NCBI GenBank assembly: GCA_051881895.1
Contig: JBJEQT010000018.1
Location: 1 to 21,292 of the forward strand
Source: UBA3818 sp051881895
Lineage (GTDB): Bacteria > Bacillota > Clostridia > Oscillospirales > Ruminococcaceae
Reading direction: 5' to 3'
DNA length: 21,292 nt
Under the pieces are notes generated by a model that did not search any database, was not told the DNA's origin, and worked only from the letters and a program-made list of their open reading frames with translations. The position numbers and the translations under genes are program-made. How positions within the stretch are numbered: the stretch's first letter is position 1; each line of letters opens with the position of its first letter. This document shows, one piece after another, positions 1-5,631 of this stretch.

Positions 1-180
1 ATACACGCACATCTCCGTCTGAGATAAAGCGCACATAATACGAATACGGGTACTATCTGAAAATACTTTAAACAATTCCGCCAGATCAAACAGGTCATCC
101 TCATTGGGAAGATGGGATCGTGCAAAATCCGCGGTTTTTTGATGGTCATGTTCTGCTGTCAACAAATCTTTTCTTTCCAC
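1..180 (-). CDS. ArsR/SmtB-family metal-responsive repressor (partial, N-terminal 60 residues)
   Basis: Reading from a GTG at 180 toward the left edge gives 60 residues with no stop. They contain the ArsR winged-helix signature ELFKVFSDSTRIRI followed by the alpha-3 segment SQTEMCVY. Family members are dimeric repressors that leave DNA when they bind Zn, Cd, Co or arsenite, often through the cysteines of an ELCVC motif. Here the position of the second cysteine is Tyr (EMCVY), so an alpha-3 dithiol site is unlikely; the N-terminal HDH could serve other ligands. The start is fixed by AAAGGAG at 188-194, 7 nt upstream. The gene is divergent from metG and has its own promoter and operator. Its partner (metal exporter or other target) would lie left of the window. 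Family call is firm; the sensed ligand is unknown. Confidence 0.87.
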   Translation of the reverse strand, partial: MERKDLLTAEHDHQKTADFARSHLPNEDDLFDLAELFKVFSDSTRIRIMCALSQTEMCVY

Positions 181-212
181 CCGAAAGCTCCTTTCCACCC
201 GAAATTTTCGAG

Positions 213-240
213 AAATGAACATATGAATGATTGTTCATTT
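213..240. promoter_or_regulatory. Candidate ArsR-type operator
   Basis: AAATGAACA (213-221) and TGTTCATTT (232-240) are perfect 9-bp inverted arms. A second, overlapping 20-bp imperfect palindrome, ATATGAATGATTGTTCATTT (221-240), has 7 of 10 pairs. Both resemble the TGAACA/TGTTCA half-sites known for SmtB/CadC/CzrA-type repressors. The site starts just downstream of the predicted arsR start point, as expected for autorepression. Confidence 0.72.
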
Positions 241-249
241 GTTTACTTC

Positions 250-278
250 AATATAGCATATCACCTTTTTCCTGTCAA
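250..278 (-). promoter_or_regulatory. Promoter of the arsR-like gene
   Basis: On the minus strand, a perfect -35 TTGACA (273-278), a 17-bp spacer and -10 TATATT (250-255). The predicted start near 243 abuts the palindromic operator at 213-240. Confidence 0.8.
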
Positions 279-321
279 TATCGGACGGGCAAAATTTATT
301 TTGGAAAAATTGCTTCCGGTT

Positions 322-350
322 TTGCTTTTTGGAGCGGATTGTGCTATATT
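322..350 (+). promoter_or_regulatory. Probable metG promoter
   Basis: TTGCTT (322-327), a 17-bp spacer and TATATT (345-350) give a leader of about 55 nt before metG. The -35 is weak. There is no room for a T-box or SAM riboswitch in this leader. Confidence 0.5.
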
Positions 351-411
351 ATGGGTATCTTTGTGCAAAAGGAGAAAAATCCCTTTATCTGAAAATACAG
401 GAGGCATCATC

Positions 412-2358
412 ATGAGTGGAAAAAAATTCTACATTACCACCCCGATTTATTACCCGTCGGACAAGCTGCACATCGGACACACCTACTGCACAGTAGCTAC
501 CGATGCAATGGCGCGGTATAAACGAATGCAGGGGTGCGATGTGATGTTCCTCACCGGCACCGATGAGCATGGGCAGAAGATTCAGCAAAAGGCTGAGGCT
601 GCTGGCGTAACGCCCCAGCAATATGTGGACAATATTGTAGACGGCATCAAGGATCTGTGGAAGCTGATGAACATTTCCAACGACCGCTTTATCCGTACAA
701 CTGACGACTACCATGTGGAATCGATCAAAAAGATTTTCCGCAAGCTGTACGACCAGGGCGATATTTATAAAGGAACTTACAAAGGCAAATACTGTACGCC
801 CTGCGAATCTTTCTGGACGGAAAGCCAGTTGGTAGACGGCAAATGCCCCGACTGCGGCCGGGAGGTCATCGACGCGGAAGAGGAAGCCTATTTCTTCCGT
901 CTTTCCAAATATGCTGACCGGTTGGTGGAATATTACGAGGCGCACCCGGATTTTCTGGAGCCCCCGTCCCGCTTAAACGAGATGGTAAACAACTTCATCA
1001 AACCCGGACTGGAAGATCTGTGCGTGTCCCGCACCACTTTTGACTGGGGCGTGCAGGTGGATTTTGACCCCAAACACGTGGTCTATGTGTGGATTGACGC
1101 GCTGTCCAACTATATTACTGCTTTGGGATATGGTAACGACAAGTACCATGATTTTGAAAAATACTGGCCGGCGGACGTCCATTTTGTAGGCAAGGAGATT
1201 GTCCGTTTCCATTCGATCATCTGGCCCGCTATGCTGATGGCGCTGGACTTGCCGCTGCCCGGCAAGGTTTATGGACATGGATGGCTCAAATTCGGCGGAG
1301 ATAAGATGAGCAAATCCAAGGGCAACGTGGTAGACCCGGTTGTTCTGGTAGGGCGCTATGGTGTGGATGCGCTGCGTTACTTCCTGCTGCGGGAATTCCC
1401 CTTCGGGTCCGACGGCAACTTTACCAACGAAGCGCTTATCAGCCGCATCAACGCCGACCTGGCCAACGATCTGGGGAACCTTTTGTCCCGTACCGTGGCG
1501 ATGGTGGGGAAATACTTTGGCGGTACTCTGCCGGCTGAGCGGGCGGCGGATCCTGTTGACGATGAGCTTTTGACCATGGCCAAAGAGCTGCGCGGAAAAT
1601 ATGAAGAGCAGATGGAAAAATACGCTTTCCAGAATGCTTTGATCGAGGTGTTCAAGGTCATTTCCCGCGCCAACAAATACATTGATGAGACCGCTCCCTG
1701 GGTGCTGGCCAAAGACGAGGCCAATAAGCCCCGTCTGGCGACGGTGCTTTACAATTTGCTGGAATGTCTGCGCATTTCCACTTCTTTGCTGACGCCCTTT
1801 ATGCCGGATACCGCTGAAAAAGCCCGGGTTCAGATCGGCGCTTCGGCGGAGGATTTCACTTGGGAGAAAGCAGGGCTGTTCGGCGTTTTGCCCGCTGAGG
1901 TAAGCGTGCAGAAGGGCGAAGCGCTGTTCCCGCGTATCGATATGGAAAAAGAGCTGGCAGAGCTGGCGCAGGCGCAGGCTGCTCCGAAAAAAGAAGAGGA
2001 CAAACCGGAGAAAAAGGAAGAACCTGCTGCGGCGCCGATTACCATCGATGAGTTTGCCAAAGTGGAAATGACCGTCTGCAAAATTTTAGCCTGCGAGAAT
2101 GTGCCCAAGAGCGAAAAGCTTTTGAAATTCCAGCTGGATGACGGTTCCGGCGAGACCAGACAAATTTTGTCCGGCATTGCCAAGTACTATAAGCCGGAAG
2201 AGCTGGTGGGCAAAACGGTCGTTGCCTGCACCAATCTGCCGCCCCGCAAGATGATGGGGCAGATGTCCAACGGGATGCTGCTGTCCGCCGAGAAGGATGG
2301 ACAGCTGAATCTGGTCATGCTGGACGATAAGGTACCCGCCGGCGCGAAACTTTGTTAG
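412..2358 (+). CDS. metG: Methionyl-tRNA synthetase
   Basis: Charges tRNA-Met (initiator and elongator) with methionine in the cytoplasm. The 648-residue protein has the class I motifs HIGH (residues 20-23) and KMSKS (298-302), and a four-cysteine knuckle C128, C131, C145, C148 inserted in the connective-peptide region that should bind one zinc. A low-complexity Lys/Glu/Ala linker near 520-540 leads to a C-terminal EMAP-II/Trbp111-like OB-fold (about 543-648), the tRNA-binding and dimerisation domain seen in many bacterial MetRS. The start is ATG 412, set by GGAGG at 400-404. The open frame extends 100 codons upstream, but that part crosses the promoter and has no family similarity. It has its own terminator, with tatD following. 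Confidence 0.98.
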   Translation: MSGKKFYITTPIYYPSDKLHIGHTYCTVATDAMARYKRMQGCDVMFLTGTDEHGQKIQQKAEAAGVTPQQYVDNIVDGIKDLWKLMNISNDRFIRTTDDYHVESIKKIFRKLYDQGDIYKGTYKGKYCTPCESFWTESQLVDGKCPDCGREVIDAEEEAYFFRLSKYADRLVEYYEAHPDFLEPPSRLNEMVNNFIKPGLEDLCVSRTTFDWGVQVDFDPKHVVYVWIDALSNYITALGYGNDKYHDFEKYWPADVHFVGKEIVRFHSIIWPAMLMALDLPLPGKVYGHGWLKFGGDKMSKSKGNVVDPVVLVGRYGVDALRYFLLREFPFGSDGNFTNEALISRINADLANDLGNLLSRTVAMVGKYFGGTLPAERAADPVDDELLTMAKELRGKYEEQMEKYAFQNALIEVFKVISRANKYIDETAPWVLAKDEANKPRLATVLYNLLECLRISTSLLTPFMPDTAEKARVQIGASAEDFTWEKAGLFGVLPAEVSVQKGEALFPRIDMEKELAELAQAQAAPKKEEDKPEKKEEPAAAPITIDEFAKVEMTVCKILACENVPKSEKLLKFQLDDGSGETRQILSGIAKYYKPEELVGKTVVACTNLPPRKMMGQMSNGMLLSAEKDGQLNLVMLDDKVPAGAKLC

Positions 2359-2370
2359 TCTGATATCCTG

Positions 2371-2407
2371 AAAACCGGGCAGGGAGCGTTCCCGCCCGGT
2401 TTTATTT
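2371..2407 (+). terminator. Intrinsic terminator after metG
   Basis: AAACCGGGC (2372-2380) pairs with GCCCGGTTT (2394-2402), then TATTT. The U-tract is interrupted, and the tatD Shine-Dalgarno follows within 10 nt, so some read-through into tatD is likely. Confidence 0.75.
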
Positions 2408-2429
2408 GAGAAAGCAGGAGGTTTTTCCT

Positions 2430-3197
2430 TTGTATCAAAATATTTTCGATTCCCATGCCCACTATAACGGCAAGGATTTTGAGGACCGGGACGAGCTGCT
2501 GCCGCAGCTTTTCCAATCCGGCATTTGCGGGATTATCGATGTGGCGTCTTCCATGCGCTCTACCCGGCGGACGGTGGAGCTGTCCTCTCGCTATGAGAAT
2601 ATTTACAGCGCGATCGGCGTGCACCCAAATGAGGTCAAGGACATGACGGATGAAGATTATGACACGCTGCGCGAATTGTCAAAACTGCCAAAGGTGGTGG
2701 CGATTGGCGAGATTGGGTTTGATTTTTACTGGGATGCCAGTGACCGCGAAACCCAGCGGGAACATTTTGAGCGGCAGCTGATCCTGGCCCGGGAATTGGA
2801 TCTTCCGGTTATCATCCACAGCCGGGACGCCGCGCAGGAGACGTATGATTTGCTGGCAAAATACCGTCCGCGGGGCGTGGTGCACTGTTTTTCCGGCAGC
2901 GCCGAAATGGCGCAGGAAATTCTCAAGCTGGGGATGTACATCGGTTTTACCGGAGTCGTTACCTTTAAAAACGCGAAAAAGGCGGTCAAAGCCGCCTCGG
3001 TGGTCCCCATGGACCGGCTGCTGATTGAGACCGACTGTCCTTACATGGCGCCGGAACCGACCCGTGGCGTTCGGTGTGACTCCTCCATGCTGGTGCATAC
3101 CGGCGGCAAGCTGGCTGAAATCAAAGGAATCGATTTGCAGAGCCTGTTCGATCAGACGCGCCAAAATGCCTGCGATTTGTTTGGAATCCGGTTGTAA
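2430..3197 (+). CDS. tatD: TatD-family metal-dependent deoxyribonuclease
   Basis: A TIM-barrel metallohydrolase of the TatD/YabD family; members are 3'-5' DNA exonucleases or AP endonucleases acting in DNA repair or turnover. The 255-residue length is normal. Metal ligands are all present: H9-x-H11 (DSHAH), E94 (GEIGFD), H130 (IIHSRDA), H152 (VHCFSG) and D202 (ETDCPY). The start is TTG 2430, chosen because AGGAGG (2416-2421) is 8 nt upstream and the protein then begins one strand before the HxH motif; an in-frame TTG at 2406 lies upstream of the Shine-Dalgarno. metG-tatD adjacency is a recurrent Firmicute arrangement. No separate promoter was found, so expression probably depends on read-through from metG. 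Confidence 0.95.
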   Translation: MYQNIFDSHAHYNGKDFEDRDELLPQLFQSGICGIIDVASSMRSTRRTVELSSRYENIYSAIGVHPNEVKDMTDEDYDTLRELSKLPKVVAIGEIGFDFYWDASDRETQREHFERQLILARELDLPVIIHSRDAAQETYDLLAKYRPRGVVHCFSGSAEMAQEILKLGMYIGFTGVVTFKNAKKAVKAASVVPMDRLLIETDCPYMAPEPTRGVRCDSSMLVHTGGKLAEIKGIDLQSLFDQTRQNACDLFGIRL

Positions 3198-3217
3198 TCA
3201 AATGTTGGCAAGAGATC

Positions 3218-3252
3218 AAAAGGCCGGCAATCCAACGATTGACGGCCTTTTT
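3218..3252 (+). terminator. Intrinsic terminator after tatD
   Basis: AAAAGGCCG (3218-3226) pairs with CGGCCTTTTT (3243-3252), extended by an inner CAATC/GATTG pairing. It begins 20 nt after the tatD stop. Confidence 0.85.
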
Positions 3253-3350
3253 GATGCAAGAGGTTCACTGGTTCAGATGCGTTATGAGCTAGGCGGAAGC
3301 TGGCGGGATAAAAGCACCATTTTTTCCATGCGGTGCCTAATAAAACAACA

Positions 3351-3396
3351 AAAAAGGAATCCGCTGCGGGAGCAGCCGATTCCTTTTTGTTTTTTT
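3351..3396. terminator. Bidirectional intrinsic terminator
   Basis: AAAAAGGAATC (3351-3361) pairs with GATTCCTTTTT (3378-3388), with an inner GCTGC/GCAGC stem. T-tracts follow on both strands. It backs up the tatD terminator on the plus strand and ends the mini-protein transcript on the minus strand. Confidence 0.88.
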
Positions 3397-3399
3397 GCC

Positions 3400-3445
3400 G
3401 CTTTCTTTTGCAATCGGACAACTGCTTGCAATCAACAAAAGAAGC
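3400..3445 (-). other. Hairpin in the 3' UTR of the mini-protein transcript
   Basis: GCTTTCTTTTG (3400-3410) pairs with CAAAAGAAGC (3436-3445) apart from one bulged base. The loop carries TTGCAATC twice (3408-3415 and 3426-3433). It sits between the 26-codon ORF and its terminator. Role unknown; it may stabilise the message or be a base-pairing target. Confidence 0.45.
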
Positions 3446-3464
3446 AATGCCTTTATGTTGTCGG

Positions 3465-3545
3465 TTAGTGCGCCGAAACGATAAAAATCAAAGCAAGCAC
3501 ACCAAAAACCAACAGAATCGGCCAGATTTTTTCCCAAAGGGTCAT
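3465..3545 (-). CDS. 26-residue single-span membrane mini-protein
   Basis: ATG at 3545 to TAA at 3467-3465. The peptide begins MTLWEKIWPI, continues as an uninterrupted hydrophobic stretch (residues 9-24, IILLVFGVLALIFIV-like) and ends SAH; it is one transmembrane helix with a short amphipathic Trp-rich N-terminus. It is supported by AGGAGG (3554-3559) exactly 8 nt upstream and by a strong promoter 43 nt upstream (3588-3616). A hairpin 3' UTR and a strong terminator follow, giving a monocistronic message of about 230 nt. An overlapping ATG at 3552 in another frame is only 1 nt from the Shine-Dalgarno and is unlikely. I do not recognise the family. It lacks the charged tail usual for type I toxins such as Fst/TxpA, so a regulatory or accessory subunit role is at least as likely. 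Confidence 0.62.
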   Translation of the reverse strand: MTLWEKIWPILLVFGVLALIFIVSAH

Positions 3546-3587
3546 TCGTCATACCTCCTGAATGGTAATACATAAATTACTGGTTAA

Positions 3588-3616
3588 ATTATAACGCAAA
3601 TATCTAAAAATGTCCA
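3588..3616 (-). promoter_or_regulatory. Promoter of the mini-protein gene
   Basis: Minus-strand TGGACA (3611-3616), a 17-bp spacer and a consensus TATAAT (3588-3593). The predicted start lies near 3581. Confidence 0.8.
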
Positions 3617-3681
3617 GATTCCAAAGGCGGAGTATGAAAATATTCTACATTATAGCTAAAAACAGGGGGATTTTTTGGCTA

Positions 3682-3727
3682 TTAAGAGAGAAGCCGGATA
3701 CGAAAATCCGTACCAGGCTTCTCTTAA
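3682..3727. repeat. Long inverted repeat without clear U-tract
   Basis: TTAAGAGAGAAGCC (3682-3695) pairs with GGCTTCTCTTAA (3716-3727) with a 2-nt bulge, and inner GGAT/ATCC. It lies downstream of the minus-strand C-S lyase gene and could end that transcript, but neither strand has a proper T-tract directly after the stem. Together with the next repeat it fills most of the 3617-3807 gap. Confidence 0.55.
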
Positions 3728-3742
3728 AAACACCGCATTCCA

Positions 3743-3796
3743 GTTACAAGCCGGGTCTTCCGCTTTTTGGATGTTGCCGGGAAGCGAACTTGTAAC
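3743..3796. repeat. Inverted repeat immediately downstream of the C-S lyase gene
   Basis: GTTACAAG (3743-3750) and CTTGTAAC (3789-3796) are perfect 8-bp arms, with CTTCC/GGAAG and CCGG/CCGG pairings nested inside. It starts 12 nt past the lyase stop codon, so it is part of that gene's 3' UTR. No U-tract follows on the minus strand. Confidence 0.5.
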
Positions 3797-3807
3797 ATAA
3801 AATCTGA

Positions 3808-5025
3808 TTATTTTTTATTGAAAACATATTTGTCCAGACGTTCCATCATCTGCTCCACATTCAAGCGCGGGCAAGCGAAATTGATGCGAACGTGATGTTC
3901 CGCATGGAACGCACGGCCGTCACTGACCAGAACACCGCACCAAGCCATGTCATCCAACATATCATCCATCGTTTTGCCGGTTTCTTTCAGCCATTCGGTG
4001 CAGTCCATCAGCGCAACATAAGCGCCTTCGTTGACAGTGAATTTTACGCCGTGGAAATGTTTCTTGCAGTAATCCTCACAGTATTGCATGTTGCCGCGGA
4101 TGTAAGCGCACAGCTCATCGACCCACTCGGCGCCGCCTTCATAGCCGCCGATCAGCGCGTAAGTAGACATGATATTGTGGCTGTTGTAGTGGGACAGGCT
4201 CTCCGTTTTCAAAATCTTTTCGCGCAAATCATCGCGGTAGATGATGTGGTAAGAACCAACCAGACCAGCCAGGTTAAAGGTCTTGGACGGAGCGTAGAAC
4301 GCGCAGGTAATGCGTTTCGCCAGATCGGATACAGACTGGGTGGGAGTGTGCTTTTTGCCTTCGCCGATCATAAAGTCCGCCCAAATCTCATCGGAGATAA
4401 CAGTGATGCCGTACTTCGCCATCAAATCGATATAGTCGCTGATTTCCTCTTTGGTCCAAACGCGGCCGGTGGGGTTGTGGGGGTTACAGAAAATCGCCAC
4501 ACGGATGCCTTTTTCCTGGATCTTTTTCTCCATATCCTCAAAATCCATGCGGTAAACACCGTTTTCGTCCTGCACCAGCGGGGAGGAAACGATGTCCATG
4601 TCATTGTTTTTGAGTACGCCGGTAAAGCCGACATAGGTGGGAGAATGAACGAGGATCGGGTCGCCGGGCTTGGTCAGGGTGTGCAGCACTGCCGCTACGC
4701 CGCCGAGTACGCCGTTTTCATAACCGATATGCTCTTTTTTCAGGCCGGTTACGCCGAAACGTTCTTTCTGCCATTTGAAAATGGCGTTGAAATAGCGGTC
4801 CGGATCGCCGTAATAACCAAACAGAGGATGGTTCAACCGTTCCTGCATCGCTTCTGTGACCGAGGGAGCGGTGGCGAAATCCATATCCGCGACCCACATG
4901 GGCAGAGGGGTAAAATTGGGATCGGTCTTGCGGGGCGCCATGGGATTTACATCCCACTTAATGGCGTTATGGCCGGCGCGTTCCCAAACTTTGTCGAAAT
5001 TATACTTTCCCATTTGTATTGACAC
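3808..5025 (-). CDS. patB: MalY/PatB-family PLP-dependent C-S lyase (cystathionine beta-lyase type)
   Basis: A fold-type I pyridoxal-phosphate enzyme. Family members cleave cystathionine or cysteine conjugates to a thiol, pyruvate and ammonia; PatB is a cystathionine beta-lyase in Bacillus subtilis, and E. coli MalY also represses MalT. Visible motifs: substrate-side NPHNPTGRVW, the PLP-binding aspartate in ISDEIWADF, and the Schiff-base lysine K248 in YAPSKTFNLAGL. The 405-residue length is normal for the family. The start is uncertain: GTG 5025 has AAAGG only 2 nt upstream, whereas ATG 5013 (MGKYNFDKVWER) matches where homologues begin but has poorer spacing. The gene is monocistronic behind its own promoter and divergent from the lysine-riboswitch unit. 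No maltose genes are near, so a sulfur amino-acid role is preferred. Confidence 0.92.
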   Translation of the reverse strand: MSIQMGKYNFDKVWERAGHNAIKWDVNPMAPRKTDPNFTPLPMWVADMDFATAPSVTEAMQERLNHPLFGYYGDPDRYFNAIFKWQKERFGVTGLKKEHIGYENGVLGGVAAVLHTLTKPGDPILVHSPTYVGFTGVLKNNDMDIVSSPLVQDENGVYRMDFEDMEKKIQEKGIRVAIFCNPHNPTGRVWTKEEISDYIDLMAKYGITVISDEIWADFMIGEGKKHTPTQSVSDLAKRITCAFYAPSKTFNLAGLVGSYHIIYRDDLREKILKTESLSHYNSHNIMSTYALIGGYEGGAEWVDELCAYIRGNMQYCEDYCKKHFHGVKFTVNEGAYVALMDCTEWLKETGKTMDDMLDDMAWCGVLVSDGRAFHAEHHVRINFACPRLNVEQMMERLDKYVFNKK

Positions 5026-5069
5026 AACCTTTCTTAAAATTAGAAGTATTTTTCGATAAATTCATATCA

Positions 5070-5098
5070 ATTCTATCAGATTTTCGTTTTCTTGTAAA
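5070..5098 (-). promoter_or_regulatory. Promoter of the C-S lyase gene
   Basis: Minus-strand TTTACA (5093-5098), a 17-bp spacer and TAGAAT (5070-5075), about 45 nt before the start codon. Confidence 0.72.
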
Positions 5099-5157
5099 CA
5101 AAACCCTGTCCGAATTGACAAAAAGATGAATTGAACCAGCTTGTATTAGTATACTTT

Positions 5158-5273
5158 GCCAAAAGATTTTGGCTTATATCCATTGGATGTATGGATCCGG
5201 CAGAGGATAAAGACTGTATAAGATGTATAAAAACAGATTTTTCCCACCGGCAGAATCAGCATTTTTTCTGATT
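5158..5273. other. Cluster of short palindromes between divergent promoters
   Basis: GCCAAAAGATTTTGGC (5158-5173) is a 7-bp-arm inverted repeat. ATCCAT (5178-5183) and ATGGAT (5191-5196) form a second, and AATCAG (5254-5259) with CTGATT (5268-5273) a third. They lie between the lyase promoter and the riboswitch promoter with no ORF. Operators are possible, but no regulator can be named. Confidence 0.3.
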
Positions 5274-5286
5274 TTGGAAAGAATGG

Positions 5287-5315
5287 TTGACAAAGGATAC
5301 GGGGTTTGATATACT
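5287..5315 (+). promoter_or_regulatory. Promoter of the lysine-riboswitch transcript
   Basis: Perfect TTGACA (5287-5292), a 17-bp spacer and TATACT (5310-5315). The predicted start is about 5322, a few nucleotides before the aptamer P1 stem. Confidence 0.88.
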
Positions 5316-5325
5316 CAGCACAAAG

Positions 5326-5543
5326 TTGATAGAGGCGCAGCGATAAGAGTAACCGGCGGAGAAGACATTCTGTGATACCGGCGAAAGGGTCAGCTGCCGA
5401 AGCAGATTTTCAGGTATGGAAATCTGTTGGGCTCAATGTGAAAATCATTGGGACTCCTGCTTCCGGAATACTGGCAGCAGAGGCGCTATCGAATACTCCT
5501 TTCTGGATCCGAAAGGCTGTATCGATGCGGTACAGCCTTTTTT
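5326..5543 (+). promoter_or_regulatory. Lysine riboswitch (L box) with terminator platform
   Basis: P1 pairs GATAG (5328-5332) with CTATC (5486-5490). Conserved core blocks appear in order: AGAGGCGC, AAGAGTA, GAAAGG, CTGCCGAAG, TGTTGGGCT and the closing GCAGAGGCGCTATC. P3 (CAGATTT/AAATCTG) and P4 (CAATG/CATTG) are visible. The expression platform can also be read. ATCGAATAC plus CCTTTC (5488-5503) can pair with GAAAGG and GTATCGAT (5511-5526) as an antiterminator. That uses the 3' arm of P1 and blocks the 5' arm of the terminator at 5512-5543. Lysine binding should therefore stabilise P1, free the terminator and switch the downstream transporter off. Confidence 0.95.
5512..5543 (+). terminator. 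Riboswitch-controlled terminator (T1)
   Basis: AAAGGCTGTA (5512-5521) pairs with TACAGCCTTT (5531-5540), followed by TTT. Its 5' arm overlaps the predicted antiterminator. Confidence 0.88.
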
Positions 5544-5558
5544 GATGGCTGCACCGTC

Positions 5559-5596
5559 AAAAACGCCCGTCAACCAAGGTTGAGCGGGCGTTTTTG
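5559..5596 (+). terminator. Second, stronger terminator in the leader (T2)
   Basis: AAAAACGCCCG (5559-5569) pairs with CGGGCGTTTTT (5585-5595), with an inner TCAACC/GGTTGA stem, only 15 nt after T1 and before the gene. Its A-tract can instead pair with the T1 U-tract: TTTTTGATGG (5539-5548) with CCGTCAAAAA (5554-5563). Confidence 0.85.
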
Positions 5597-5631
5597 TGTC
5601 TCCTATCATCCAATGAAAGGAGTTTTTGAGA

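Noticed and set aside
112..411. 100-codon N-terminal extension of metG
   Set aside because: It crosses the arsR start, operator and metG promoter on non-coding DNA and shows no MetRS similarity. GGAGG plus ATG 412 begins exactly at the family N-terminus.
351..411. T-box or SAM riboswitch before metG
   Set aside because: The leader is only about 55 nt and lacks the T-box sequence, a specifier stem or any SAM core.
3337..3552. Longer minus-strand frame starting at ATG 3552 (MTNDPLGKN)
   Set aside because: Its ATG is 1 nt from AGGAGG and the frame runs through the hairpin and terminator. The 26-codon frame at 3545 has the ideal 8-nt spacing.
3892..5022. 376-codon plus-strand ORF opposite the C-S lyase gene
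   Set aside because: Exact antisense shadow of a well-conserved PLP enzyme; no ribosome site and no family features.
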